Source: Thermohalobaculum sp963721105 | GTDB lineage: Bacteria; Pseudomonadota; Alphaproteobacteria; Rhodobacterales; Rhodobacteraceae | Direction of reading: 5' to 3' | Assembly: GCA_963721105.1 (NCBI GenBank) | Contig: CAVRHY010000018.1 | Coordinates: forward strand, 124,001 to 188,000 | DNA length: 64,000 nucleotides | Shown: piece after piece, positions 16,806 through 25,658 of the stretch | How positions within the stretch are numbered: position 1 is the first letter of the stretch | Layout of the letters: each line of letters begins with the position of its first letter | Notes under the pieces: generated by a model | What the model was told of the DNA's origin: nothing | Database searches by the model: none | What the model saw: only the letters and a program-made list of their open reading frames with translations | Program-made: the position numbers and the translations under genes

Positions 16806-17855
16806 TCAATCGTCCCCGCCCGACCTGACCCAGCGGGCGACGAAGGGGGCGCCCAGGATCACGATGACGATGCGCAGCAGGTGGTGCGTCACGACATAGG
16901 CGACGTCGGTGCCGGCGATGATCGCCAGCAGCACCATCTCGGCCTGGCCGCCCGGGGCGAAGGCCAGGATGGCGTCGAGCGGCGGCGCGACGCCGGCCTG
17001 TACGACGGTCTCGGCGAAGAAAACGCTGAGCCCCGTCAGCAGGGCGCAGTAGCCGAGCGAGGCGACCAGCACGCGGCGGATCTCGCCGACGCTGATGCCG
17101 ACGTATTTCACGCCGATGCCGATGCCGAGGAAGAACTGGGCGGTCCACATCGCCTCGGCCGGCGGGCGGAAGTGCAGCCCCCCGGCGAAGGCGACGATAC
17201 CGGCGACGATCATCGGCCCCAGCATCGGCGCGCCGAACAGGCGGACGCGCACCGCCAGCCACCAGCCGACGATGCCGCAGGCGGCCATGACGGCGAACTC
17301 GATCGGCGGCACCATGTCGGCCCGCTCGCCCGGCGGCCCGGTGAGCGGCAGGTGCCAGATCCACCGGATCAGGAACGGCATCAGCGAGACGATGACCAGG
17401 ACGCGCGTCGTGTGGATCAGCGACAGCGCCCGCGGGTTGGCGCCGGCCTCGATGCCGAAGAGCAGCATGTCCTGCAATCCGCCCGGCATCGCGGCGTAGT
17501 AGCTGGTGGCCGGGTCGAAGCCCCAGAGCTTGCGGAAATACGGGTAGCCGACCAGCCCGATCAGCAGGATGAAGGGCGGCACCAGCGAGACCGAAAGCGC
17601 CATGTCGCCCAGCCTGTGGAACAGCGCCGGCGTCAGCGAGGCGCCGACCGCGACGCCGAGGATCGGCCGCATCGCCTCGGAGACCGGCGGCACCCCCTTG
17701 AGCGGCGCGCCGGCAAGCGCGGCGACCAGGCACGCGAACATCGGGCCGAGCATCAGCGGGATCGGCAGGCCGATCGCCCAGAACGCCGCCGCGCCCGCCG
17801 TCGAGAGCGCAAGGGTCGCCAGCCGCCAGGGGGTGAAGAGCGTGTGGAGCTGCAT
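16806..17855 (-). CDS. AbrB-family integral membrane protein (COG3180-like)
   Basis: A 349-residue polytopic membrane protein with two homologous halves of about five helices each. Repeated motifs are AMPGGLQDMLLFG in the first half and FAPGGQAEMVLLAI in the second, as expected for this family (old label: AmoR/AbrB duplication). These proteins have been annotated as putative ammonia monooxygenase regulators, but their role is largely unknown; a transport function is likely. ATG 17855 follows a hydrophilic leader MQLHTLFTPWRL. It is convergent with the Gfo/Idh gene and in the same direction as the SDR upstream. Confidence 0.8.
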   Translation of the reverse strand: MQLHTLFTPWRLATLALSTAGAAAFWAIGLPIPLMLGPMFACLVAALAGAPLKGVPPVSEAMRPILGVAVGASLTPALFHRLGDMALSVSLVPPFILLIGLVGYPYFRKLWGFDPATSYYAAMPGGLQDMLLFGIEAGANPRALSLIHTTRVLVIVSLMPFLIRWIWHLPLTGPPGERADMVPPIEFAVMAACGIVGWWLAVRVRLFGAPMLGPMIVAGIVAFAGGLHFRPPAEAMWTAQFFLGIGIGVKYVGISVGEIRRVLVASLGYCALLTGLSVFFAETVVQAGVAPPLDAILAFAPGGQAEMVLLAIIAGTDVAYVVTHHLLRIVIVILGAPFVARWVRSGGDD

Positions 17856-17989
17856 GTGGTGTCATGCAGTAGCAGACCGGCCGCGACGCGCAACGGACGG
17901 CGCCCGCGCGTCCGTGATATCGCGAGCCCTCGCTCCCGGCCCGGCACGCCGGACGGGGCGGCGGGCCGGGCCGGGCCGGCGGCGCGGTG

Positions 17990-18730
17990 TCAGCGGCCGC
18001 CGGAGATGTCGACCAGCGCGCCGTTGACGTAGGAGGCGCCGGGCGAAGCCAGCCAGAGGATCGTGTTCGCCACCTCCTCGGCCGAGCCGGCGCGCTTCAT
18101 CGGCACGCCGCCGACCAGCCGCTCGACGCGGTCGGGGGCGCCTGCCGAGGCGTGGATCTCGGTCTCGATCAGCCCTGGGCGGACGGCGTTGACGCGGATG
18201 CCGACGCCGCCGAGCTCCTTGGCCAGCCCGATCGTCAGCGTGTCCATCGCGCCCTTGGAGGCCGCGTAGTCGACGAACTCGAACGGTGTGCCGAGCCGCG
18301 CGGCGGCCGACGAGACGATGACGATGGCGCCGCCCGGGCCGCCGCGGTCGGTCGGCATCCGCCGGGCCGCCTCGCGCACGGTCAGGAACGCTCCGAGGAC
18401 ATTGACGTCAAAGACGCGGCGCAGGCGGGCGACGTCCATGCCGGATACCGGCGAAACCGGCGCGACGATGCCCGCGTTGACGATCACCGCCGTGACGGGG
18501 CCGAGGCCCTCCGCGGCATCGTACATGGCGGCGACGTCGGCTTCCTCGGCAACGTCGCCCTGCACGGCGACGGCGCGGCCACCGCCGGCCTCGATCGCGG
18601 CGACGACCGCCTCGGCCGCCTTCTTGTCGCTGGCGTAGTTCACTGCGACGGCCCAGCCGGCGGCGGCGGCCAGCCGGCAGGTCGCGGCGCCGATCCCCCG
18701 GCTGCCGCCGGTCACGAGCATGACGGACAT
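17990..18730 (-). CDS. Short-chain dehydrogenase/reductase
   Basis: A 246-residue classical SDR. The cofactor motif TGGSRGIG is at residue 7, with an Asn-rich NYASDKKAAE region that favours NADP(H). NAG is present in VIVNAGIVAP, the catalytic Ser in IVIVSSAAARLG and YAASK supplies Tyr and Lys. VRPGLIETEIHASAG and the C-terminal YVNGALVDISGGR complete the family pattern. Substrate unknown. The gene lies between the AbrB gene and the esterase, all on the minus strand with gaps of 134 and 64 bases. Confidence 0.87.
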   Translation of the reverse strand: MSVMLVTGGSRGIGAATCRLAAAAGWAVAVNYASDKKAAEAVVAAIEAGGGRAVAVQGDVAEEADVAAMYDAAEGLGPVTAVIVNAGIVAPVSPVSGMDVARLRRVFDVNVLGAFLTVREAARRMPTDRGGPGGAIVIVSSAAARLGTPFEFVDYAASKGAMDTLTIGLAKELGGVGIRVNAVRPGLIETEIHASAGAPDRVERLVGGVPMKRAGSAEEVANTILWLASPGASYVNGALVDISGGR

Positions 18731-18794
18731 CTGGTCTCCCCCCTCCGGTGCGCGGCCAGTCTTCGCCGCGGCGGCGCCGGCCGCAAGCCCCGTC

Positions 18795-19595
18795 TCAGTC
18801 GAAGAGCGCCTGCATCAGCGGGCTGTCGGGATCGGCGAGTCCGTCGATGACGTCGAAATGGTGCCGCCCGGGCTGCTCAACGGCGGCTGTTTCGGCGCCC
18901 AGCCCCGCCCAGATGTTCGCCAGCAGCCCGTTCTGGCGGACGAATTCCGGGCGTTCCTCGGCGCCGACCCAGCAGGTCAGCCGGACGCCGTCGCGCGGCT
19001 CGAGCAGGGCGGGACTTTCGGCGCGGGCCTCGCCGGCGTCCAGCCGCAGCGCGTCGTTCAGCGCGGTGCGCAGCAGCGGGCGCAGGTCGTGCACGCCGCT
19101 GATCGAGATGGCGTTTTCCATGCGCGCCGCAACCGCCGCGGGCAGCGGCGCGTCGGCGCAAAGCATCCGGCAGGCGAGGTGGCCCCCGGCCGAGTGGCCG
19201 GCCAGGCGGATCGGGCCGTCGAACTCGGCGGCGACGCGGGCCAGCGCGGCGCCGATCTGGCGCGTGATGCCCGAGACGCGGATGCCGGGGCAGAGCGTGT
19301 AGCCAGGCATCGCCACCGCGTGGCCGCGGGCAACGGCGCCGGCGGCGAGGTGCGACCAGTCGCGCCGGCCGAACCGCTGCCAGTAGCCCCCATGGACGAA
19401 GACGACGAGTCCGGGGGGCGCCGCCTCGGGCAGGAACAGGTCGACCCGCTCGGCCGGCGCGTCGCCATAGCGCACCTCGCGGACGCGCCCGCCCAGCGTG
19501 TCGCGAAACGCCGCCGCGTCGCGCTGCCAGCGCGGCGGGAAGTCGTCCGCGCCCGGGATATGCGGCCCGTTGGCGTAGGCGTCGTCCCAGTCCAT
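18795..19595 (-). CDS. Alpha/beta hydrolase, kynurenine formamidase-like esterase
   Basis: A 266-residue alpha/beta hydrolase. The oxyanion motif HGGYW follows VVFVHGG, the nucleophile elbow is GHSAGGHLACRM, and a late HHFDVIDGLADP carries the likely catalytic His. This HGGYW plus GHSAGGHL pattern and the N-terminal DWDDAYANGPHIPGAD resemble arylformamidase-like esterases of proteobacteria. No kynureninase or tryptophan dioxygenase adjoins it, so a kynurenine role is only a family-level guess. The ATG at 19595 is preceded by GGGAG in ACGGGAGACACGCG. Confidence 0.78.
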   Translation of the reverse strand: MDWDDAYANGPHIPGADDFPPRWQRDAAAFRDTLGGRVREVRYGDAPAERVDLFLPEAAPPGLVVFVHGGYWQRFGRRDWSHLAAGAVARGHAVAMPGYTLCPGIRVSGITRQIGAALARVAAEFDGPIRLAGHSAGGHLACRMLCADAPLPAAVAARMENAISISGVHDLRPLLRTALNDALRLDAGEARAESPALLEPRDGVRLTCWVGAEERPEFVRQNGLLANIWAGLGAETAAVEQPGRHHFDVIDGLADPDSPLMQALFD

Positions 19596-19681
19596 CGCGT
19601 GTCTCCCGTCCTCACCCGGGAACTGTGGCGCGGCGGGGAAATCGGTGCAAGGCGGGGCGGTCCCGAAAAGGGGTGCGGGCC

Positions 19682-21532
19682 TTACGCGGCGGCGACGCCG
19701 ATCAGCCCGCCGGCCTGGCGGTCCCAGAACCGGGCATAGAGGCCGCGGCGCGCCAGCAGGTCGTCATGCGTGCCATCCTCGACGATGCGGCCGTCGTCCA
19801 GCACGACGATCCGGTCCATGCGGCGGATCGTCGACAGGCGGTGCGCGATGGCGATGACCGTCTTGCCCGCCATGAAGTCGTAGAGCGCCGCCTGGATGTC
19901 GGCCTCGACCTCGCTGTCCAGCGCCGAGGTCGCCTCGTCGAGGATCAGGATCGGCGCGTCCTTCAGCACGGCACGCGCCAGCGCGATGCGCTGGCGCTGG
20001 CCGCCCGAGAGGCGCACGCCGCGCTCGCCGACATGCGCGGCCATGCCGGTGCGCCCTTCCTGGTCGACCAGATCGGGGATGAAGCCGTCGGCATGCACCT
20101 GGGCGGCGGCCCGCCGGACCTCGTCGTCGGTCGCCTCGGGCCGGCCGTAGCGGATGTTGTCGGCGATCGAGCGGTGCATCAGCGAGGTGTCCTGCGTCAC
20201 CATCGAGATCTGCGTGCGCACGCTCTCCTGGGTCACCAGCGCGATGTCCTGGCCGTCGATCAGCACGCGGCCCTCGTCCGGGTCGTAGAAACGCAGCGCC
20301 AGGTTGACCAGCGTCGACTTGCCGGCGCCCGAGCGGCCGACCAGCCCGACGCGCTCGCCACCGCGGATGGTCAGGTCGATGTCGGCGACGCCGCCGCCCG
20401 TCCCGTCCGAGGTCTTGCCGTAGCGGTGCGTCACGCGGTCATAGCGGATCTCGCCAGCGGTCAGCGCCAGCGGCCGGGCATACGGGCGGTCCTTCAGCCG
20501 CAGCGGCTGGCTGACGGTCTCCATGCCCTCGTGGATGGTGCCGATGTTCTGGAAAAGCATCGTGACCGTCTGCATGATCCAGTCGACCAGCCCCGTCAGC
20601 CGCAGCGCAACCGCGACCGCCGCCGCGACGATGCCGGCCGAGACGGCGCCGGCCGTCCACAGCCAGATCGTGTAGCCGACGACGCCGCCGTAGAGCAGGA
20701 TGTGCATCCCCGACATGCCGATCTGGAGCTGCGTGTAGAGCCGCGTCTGCATCGCGAAGGTCCAGCGGAAATCGTCGATAGCCTCGCGCGCGTAGTCCTC
20801 CTCGCGCTCGGCGTGGCTGAAGAGCTTGACGGTCTGGATGTTGGCATAGGCGTCGACGATCCGCCCGGCCAGCATCGAGCGCGCCGCGGCGACGTCGTGG
20901 CCGACGCGGATCAGCCGCGGCACGAACCAGCAGGCCAGCCCGATGAAGGCGGAGAACCAGACGCCGAGCGGCACCAGGATGCGGATGTCTGCCTGGCCCA
21001 GCACTGCCGCCGAGCCGGCGACGAAGATCAGCGCGAACCAGATGGCGTCGGTGACCAGGAAGACGGAATCGTTGATCGCCGGGGCGAGCTGGATCTGCTT
21101 GTTGGCGATGCGTCCCGAGAAATCGTCGGTGAAGAAGCCGAGCGACTGGCGCAGCATCTTGCGGTGCGTGCGCCAGCGGATCAGCGCGCCCATGTGCGGG
21201 TAGAAACCCTGGCCCGTGACGAAGCTCGACGCGATGTCGGCGGCCGGGCGGATGACCAGCGCCACCAGCGCCATCGCCAGCAGCATCCAGCCGTTCTCCT
21301 GCCACAGCCGGTCGGGCGAGGTGTTGGACAGCATGTCGACCAGGCTGGCCGCGAACTTCACGACCGCCGCCTCGGACAGCGCGGCAACCAGGCCCAGCGT
21401 CATGCCGATGCCGATGACCTTGCGCGCCGGCCAGAGGAAGCGGCGCAGGAACGGGATCAGGCGGTCCGGGATCTCGGCCGCCTCGTCATAGGGCTGGTAG
21501 GGGTCGATCAGGTATTCGAAGTAGCGGAACAT
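19682..21532 (-). CDS. ABC transporter, fused permease and ATPase (exporter type)
   Basis: A 616-residue half-transporter expected to work as a dimer in the inner membrane. Residues 30-330 hold about six transmembrane helices; the ATPase domain follows with Walker A VGRSGAGKSTLVN, Q-loop SMVTQDTSLMHRSI, signature VRLSGGQRQRIALARAVLKD, Walker B ILILDEATSALDSE and H-loop IAIAHRLSTI. The N-terminal MFRYFEYLIDPYQPYDE is typical of an alphaproteobacterial multidrug/lipid exporter subgroup. The ATG at 21532 fits. It is alone on the minus strand, and the divergent gene starts 240 bases away. Substrate unknown. Confidence 0.9.
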   Translation of the reverse strand: MFRYFEYLIDPYQPYDEAAEIPDRLIPFLRRFLWPARKVIGIGMTLGLVAALSEAAVVKFAASLVDMLSNTSPDRLWQENGWMLLAMALVALVIRPAADIASSFVTGQGFYPHMGALIRWRTHRKMLRQSLGFFTDDFSGRIANKQIQLAPAINDSVFLVTDAIWFALIFVAGSAAVLGQADIRILVPLGVWFSAFIGLACWFVPRLIRVGHDVAAARSMLAGRIVDAYANIQTVKLFSHAEREEDYAREAIDDFRWTFAMQTRLYTQLQIGMSGMHILLYGGVVGYTIWLWTAGAVSAGIVAAAVAVALRLTGLVDWIMQTVTMLFQNIGTIHEGMETVSQPLRLKDRPYARPLALTAGEIRYDRVTHRYGKTSDGTGGGVADIDLTIRGGERVGLVGRSGAGKSTLVNLALRFYDPDEGRVLIDGQDIALVTQESVRTQISMVTQDTSLMHRSIADNIRYGRPEATDDEVRRAAAQVHADGFIPDLVDQEGRTGMAAHVGERGVRLSGGQRQRIALARAVLKDAPILILDEATSALDSEVEADIQAALYDFMAGKTVIAIAHRLSTIRRMDRIVVLDDGRIVEDGTHDDLLARRGLYARFWDRQAGGLIGVAAA

Positions 21533-21771
21533 CGGGGCATCCGGTAGATGTCGGGACTGGACCGCGGGCCAAGTCTCGCCCGGTCGGTCCCGAGCGAACG
21601 TCAGCCGTTGCGTCGGAGCATCGATTCCGCCATGGCAACCTCGATTCCCGTGGCCGGTCTCTAGCCGGTTTTCCCGCGGCGGTCGAGCCGGGCACGGAAC
21701 GGAACAGACGCCGTCGGCCGTTCTCTTGTAGTGTCCCGAGTGAAGTGACCTTTCGGAAGGAGTGATTTCGG

Positions 21772-22116
21772 ATGAAGAACACCAGTTTCGGCCCGGTTTC
21801 CGGACGGAGCCTGCGCGCCGCCGCGATCGCGCTGGTGCTCGGCGCCGCGCCGCTGCAGGCCGTCATTGCGGCGGACCAGATGGTCGCCGTCGAGACCGCC
21901 CGCGTCGCCCCCGAGCTGGCGGCGCAGCTGCACGCCGCGCCCGCCACGCTGCCGGCCTCGGTCGACATGCCCGAAAAGCAGGCGGCGGCCGTCTGCAACG
22001 CCACGCTCAAGCAGCTTCGCGACAGCAAGGGCGCCGACGGCCGGGCGCATTGCTCCGCCGCCGCCATGTCGCAGGGCCTGATCCAGGCCGTCCGGCAGAA
22101 GATGAAGAACCCCTGA
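21772..22116 (+). CDS. Small secreted protein A of a tandem two-cysteine pair
   Basis: A 114-residue protein with an N-terminal signal peptide (SLRAAAIALVLGAAPLQAV, likely cut near AA-DQ). The mature part carries LPASVDMPEKQAAAVCNATL and RAHCSAAAMSQGLIQ, with two cysteines that could form a disulfide. It aligns with the next gene along most of the mature part: PxSV, AVC followed by a threonine, QL, then C, S and a terminal helix. GGAAGGAG sits upstream of the ATG. I do not recognise a named family. Paralogy and shared cysteine spacing indicate a real gene. Confidence 0.65.
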   Translation: MKNTSFGPVSGRSLRAAAIALVLGAAPLQAVIAADQMVAVETARVAPELAAQLHAAPATLPASVDMPEKQAAAVCNATLKQLRDSKGADGRAHCSAAAMSQGLIQAVRQKMKNP

Positions 22117-22209
22117 GCCGCGCCGGCGCCGCGCCCGAACGACGGAGGCGGCGCATCGTTGACGTTTCACGCCCGTCCCGGCCCCCGGGACGAGCATGGA
22201 GGATTTCCG

Positions 22210-22569
22210 ATGACCCGCTTCATTTCGGCGCGGGCGGCAGCATGTGCCGCCGCATTGGCGCTTGCCGGCGCCGCCCTGGCCGCCGGGCCGCTGCAGGCGC
22301 AGACCAGCGCGATGTCCACGGCGGCCGAGGACATCCTCGTGCGCGTGGACGTGTCGGACATGACGGACACGCTGGCGAAGGCTTTGGAGGTCGCGCCCGA
22401 CCGCGTGCCCCGATCGGTCGAGGTGACGCTTCCCGTCGCCTCGGCGGTCTGCGACGTCACCGTCGACCAGCTGAAACAGGTTCGCGATGTCGAGCAGCAT
22501 GTAGAGTGCAACGCAGTGACCGTCTCGGACGAGCTGACAGCGGCGACGAAGGAGCAGTTGGCGGACTGA
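22210..22569 (+). CDS. Small secreted protein B of a tandem two-cysteine pair
   Basis: A 119-residue protein with a signal peptide (ACAAALALAGAALAAGPLQA). The mature part contains VPRSVEVTLPVASAVCDVTV, DQLKQVRDVEQHVECNAVTV and a final helix SDELTAATKEQL, matching the preceding gene position by position around both cysteines. ATG 22210 follows GGAGGATTTCC, a strong site, and is preferred to an upstream in-frame ATG at 22159 that would precede the signal peptide. The gene is 93 bases after its paralogue. A hairpin with a T-rich tail follows. Function unknown; periplasmic location inferred. Confidence 0.65.
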   Translation: MTRFISARAAACAAALALAGAALAAGPLQAQTSAMSTAAEDILVRVDVSDMTDTLAKALEVAPDRVPRSVEVTLPVASAVCDVTVDQLKQVRDVEQHVECNAVTVSDELTAATKEQLAD

Positions 22570-22696
22570 CGCCGGGTGCCCTGATGCCGCACCCTGCCGG
22601 CAGATCCGAGGTACCCGACCGCACGGCGCTCCGTTTGCCAGGTCCGAAGATGGGCAGCACGACCCGGTAGCACCTGTCGCCCGAGAGGGCGCGACT

Positions 22697-22727
22697 CGGC
22701 GGCCCGGTGGGTCGCCGCTTTCGTTTT
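22697..22727 (+). terminator. Probable intrinsic terminator after the secreted-protein pair
   Basis: CGGCGGCCC (22697-22705), loop GGT, GGGTCGCCG (22709-22717), one G-U type pair, followed by CTTTCGTTTTG. It lies 128 bases after the stop at 22569 and just before hemF. Confidence 0.5.
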
Positions 22728-22753
22728 GATCCGCAACTCGCTATCCGCGCAGC

Positions 22754-23689
22754 ATGAGCGACGAGATTCCCACGGACGAAACGCCCACCGGCGACCTGAC
22801 GGCCGAGAAGGCCCGCGCCAGCGCCTGGTTCGGCGAACTGCGCGACACCATCTGCGCCGCCTTCGAGCGGCTTGAGGACGTACAGGCCACCGGCCCCCAC
22901 GCAGATCTGCCGCCCGGCCGCTTCGAGCGCCGCGAGACACGCCGCGCCGGAGAGGGCGCGCGGGGGCCGGACGATGACCAGGGCGGCGGCGTCATGGCCG
23001 TGCTGCGCGGCGGCCGCTGCTTCGAGAAGGTCGGCGTCAACGTCTCCACCGTCCACGGCGCGCTGGGCGAACGGGCGCAGCGCAGCCTGACGGCGCGGCG
23101 CGAGATCCCGGGCCTGGCCCGCGACCCGCGGTTCTGGGCTGCCGGCATCTCGCTGGTTGCGCACATGCGCTCGCCGAAATGCCCGGCCGTCCACATGAAC
23201 ACGCGCATGTTCTGGACGCCCGGCGCCTGGTGGTTCGGCGGCGGCTCGGACCTGAACCCGATGGTCGAGGTGCCCGAGGACACGGAATTCTTCCACGACC
23301 GGCTGCGCGCCGCCTGCGACCGGCACGACCCGGCCTACTACCCACGCTTCAAGGACTGGGCCGACGACTATTTCCTCATCCGCCACCGCGGCGAGGCGCG
23401 CGGCGTCGGCGGCATCTTTTACGACGACCTCTGCACCGGCGACTGGGAGACGGACTTCGCCTTCACGCAGGATGTCGGGCGGGCCTTCCTCGACGCCTTC
23501 CTGCCGATTACCGAGCGCCATATGGACGAGCCCTGGACCGAGGAGGACCGCGCCCTGCAGCTCGTGAAGCGCGGCCGCTACGCCGAGTTCAACCTGGTCT
23601 GGGACCGCGGCACCCGCTTCGGGCTCGAGACCGGGCACAACGTCGAGGCCGTGCTGATGAGCCTGCCGCCCCTCGCCGCCTGGCCCTGA
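22754..23689 (+). CDS. hemF: Oxygen-dependent coproporphyrinogen III oxidase
   Basis: Catalyses oxidative decarboxylation of coproporphyrinogen III to protoporphyrinogen IX in heme synthesis, using O2, in the cytoplasm. The 311-residue protein has the conserved blocks FEKVGVNVSTVHG, HMRSPKCPAVHMNTRMFW, WWFGGGSDLNPM, GGIFYDDL and, near the end, RGRYAEFNLVWDRGTRFGLE and NVEAVLMSLPP. Length and motif order match HemF. The N-terminal 35 residues are extra polar sequence. ATG 22754 is used because it begins the open frame; no strong ribosome-binding site is seen. It sits alone between the secreted pair and the cyclase. Confidence 0.95.
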   Translation: MSDEIPTDETPTGDLTAEKARASAWFGELRDTICAAFERLEDVQATGPHADLPPGRFERRETRRAGEGARGPDDDQGGGVMAVLRGGRCFEKVGVNVSTVHGALGERAQRSLTARREIPGLARDPRFWAAGISLVAHMRSPKCPAVHMNTRMFWTPGAWWFGGGSDLNPMVEVPEDTEFFHDRLRAACDRHDPAYYPRFKDWADDYFLIRHRGEARGVGGIFYDDLCTGDWETDFAFTQDVGRAFLDAFLPITERHMDEPWTEEDRALQLVKRGRYAEFNLVWDRGTRFGLETGHNVEAVLMSLPPLAAWP

Positions 23690-23753
23690 GGATTCACGTT
23701 TCCAACGACTTTCGCGCTATCCTGCCGCCCGACGCACGAACGGGGAGGGGGCG

Positions 23754-25100
23754 ATGGCCGCGACGACACTCGACGTGCCTGGGGCGCCGGGGGCGCCGGC
23801 GCACGGCTTGGGCGCCGTGCTGGACAGGGAGCTGGTGCCCGAGGGGCTGCGCGGCCGCCGCTACCGGTACTCGCCCTGGAGCCTGCGCTTCCTGAAGCAG
23901 AGCATCGAACGGGAATACCTCGCCTACCGGAACCCGGCCGTGCTGCGCTACCTGCGCTGGCTGCTGACGATTGGCGCGGTCCTCATCTTCGCCGGCTCTT
24001 TCATCGACTTCATGCGGCTTGATGAAAGTGACGCCATCCTGCTGACGCGGATGCGGATCGTCGCGGCGCTCGGGACGATCGTCGCCCTGTGGATGACGCG
24101 GCTGGAATGGGTGAAGGCGCACCTGCAGATCTTCATCGCCTGCGGCCTGCTCCTGGTTCATGCTTTCTGGCTGGCCAGCGTGCCGGTCATCGGCGACCGG
24201 ATCGACGAGTACGACGGCCTGCTGCCGATCAACATCATGATGACCTTTCTCGTCTCGGGCCTGCTCTTCTGCTGGGCGCGCCTGCTGGGGTTGTTCGCCG
24301 CCGCCGCCTATGCGCTGACGCTGCTCGCGGCACACCCGGCGCCGGCGGCGCCGATCCTCTATCTGGCGCTCGCGAGCGTCTATGCCTGCTTCGCGGCCTA
24401 TGTCGCCGAGCGCGCCCGGCGCGAGGCATGGGCCGACGCGCAGGTGCTGGACGCCGAGCGCGCGCGCTCCGAACGGCTGCTCCTGAACGTGCTGCCGCCG
24501 TCGATCGCCCAGCGCATGAAGGACGGCGAGGACACGATCGCCGACCGCTTCGACCAGGCCGCCGTGCTGTTCGCCGACATCGTCGGCTTCACCAGGATGT
24601 CCTCCAGCATGGATCCCGCCGAGCTGGTCCACATGCTGGACGAGATCTTCACCCGCTTCGACGCGATCGTGTCCGAGCTGGACCTGGAGAAGATCAAGAC
24701 GATCGGCGACTGCTACATGCTGGCCTGCGGCCTGCCGGCAGAGCGCCGGCAGGGCGACGAGCGCGTTGCCGAGGCGGCGTTGCGCATGCAGGCGGCCGTG
24801 CGCGACATCGCGCGCAGGCGCGGACAGCCGCTGGACGTGCGCATCGGCATCCATTGCGGCCCGGTGGTCGCCGGCGTCATCGGCGACGCCAAGTTCATCT
24901 ACGATCTGTGGGGCGACACGGTGAACGTCGCCAGCCGCATGGAATCGACCGCGCCCGAAGGCCAGATCCAGATTTCCGGCGCGCTGCGCGAGCGCCTGCA
25001 GGGGTTCCGCGTCGAGGAGCGCGGCGAGGTCGAGCTGAAGGGCAAGGGCCTGCAGCGCACATGGCTTCTCAAGGGCCGCGAGGCAGTGGCGCCGGTTTGA
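23754..25100 (+). CDS. Membrane-anchored class III adenylate cyclase
   Basis: A 448-residue protein. The N-terminal half has about six hydrophobic helices between residues 65 and 215; the C-terminal cyclase domain starts with AVLFADIVGFTRMSS (metal-binding aspartates), continues with EKIKTIGDCYMLACGLP, where the Lys favours adenine, and HCGPVVAGVIGDAKF-IYDLWGDTVNVASRMES with the Asp/Asn/Arg set of the second half-site. It should make cAMP from ATP. A helical linker RSERLLLNVLPPSIAQRMKDG, common in this branch, couples the membrane part to the catalytic domain. ATG 23754 has GGGGAGGG just upstream. Usual architecture of rhizobial-type cyclases. Confidence 0.9.
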   Translation: MAATTLDVPGAPGAPAHGLGAVLDRELVPEGLRGRRYRYSPWSLRFLKQSIEREYLAYRNPAVLRYLRWLLTIGAVLIFAGSFIDFMRLDESDAILLTRMRIVAALGTIVALWMTRLEWVKAHLQIFIACGLLLVHAFWLASVPVIGDRIDEYDGLLPINIMMTFLVSGLLFCWARLLGLFAAAAYALTLLAAHPAPAAPILYLALASVYACFAAYVAERARREAWADAQVLDAERARSERLLLNVLPPSIAQRMKDGEDTIADRFDQAAVLFADIVGFTRMSSSMDPAELVHMLDEIFTRFDAIVSELDLEKIKTIGDCYMLACGLPAERRQGDERVAEAALRMQAAVRDIARRRGQPLDVRIGIHCGPVVAGVIGDAKFIYDLWGDTVNVASRMESTAPEGQIQISGALRERLQGFRVEERGEVELKGKGLQRTWLLKGREAVAPV

Positions 25101-25658
25101 ACCGCCGTCAGCGACCGTCAAGGCGGGGCTTGGCCCCACCGCACCTGACCACCGCCATGCGCGCCCGGGTCACCCGATCTTAACCCCGGCACGGTATCCA
25201 CCCTGCCCAGGACGGCCGGGTGACAGGCGGCCTTCCCTGTTCGCGAACTGCCTGGCGCCGAATGGCTGGCAACCATCGGCGGCGCCACCCGCCCCGCAAG
25301 GGGCAACCGCGGCCGGCCGGCCGTGCTCTTCCGTTCCCCGGGCCGCAGCGCCAAAGGCGCCGGATTCCCGGGCACCGAAGATCGAGGGACAGGCGCCCCG
25401 CGCCCGGATCCCTCCCCGGACGAGATTTCTCCCTCACCGATCCCCGCCCCAGGCGGACGAGCGGCGCCTCGGCGCGCCCGCGCCCCAACCTGATGCAAAG
25501 CGCCGGCACGGCCCCTGCCCGCGACAACGCGGCCGAGCGCCGGCTGACCGTGCCCGCTGCCGGCAGCGTCCGGCTCGAACGGAAGATCCCGCCGGCTGCC
25601 GGAGGATCTCCCGATCGTGCAATGCTGCGGTCCGGTCGGGCTGGCCGCTACCCGTTCA
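25101..25658. other. Gap of 558 bases between cyclase and amidase
   Basis: I see no gene, RNA or insertion sequence here. The only structures are short GC hairpins such as GCCCC-GCAA-GGGGC near 25293-25306. The two flanking genes converge, so no promoter is expected. It could be a decayed gene but I cannot name one. Confidence 0.4.

Noticed and set aside
19625..21547. 640-codon plus-strand open frame
   Set aside because: Exact antisense of the ABC exporter, whose Walker and signature motifs are intact.
25101..25658. Possible RNA gene in the cyclase-amidase gap
   Set aside because: Short GC hairpins only; no cloverleaf or conserved riboswitch core recognised.
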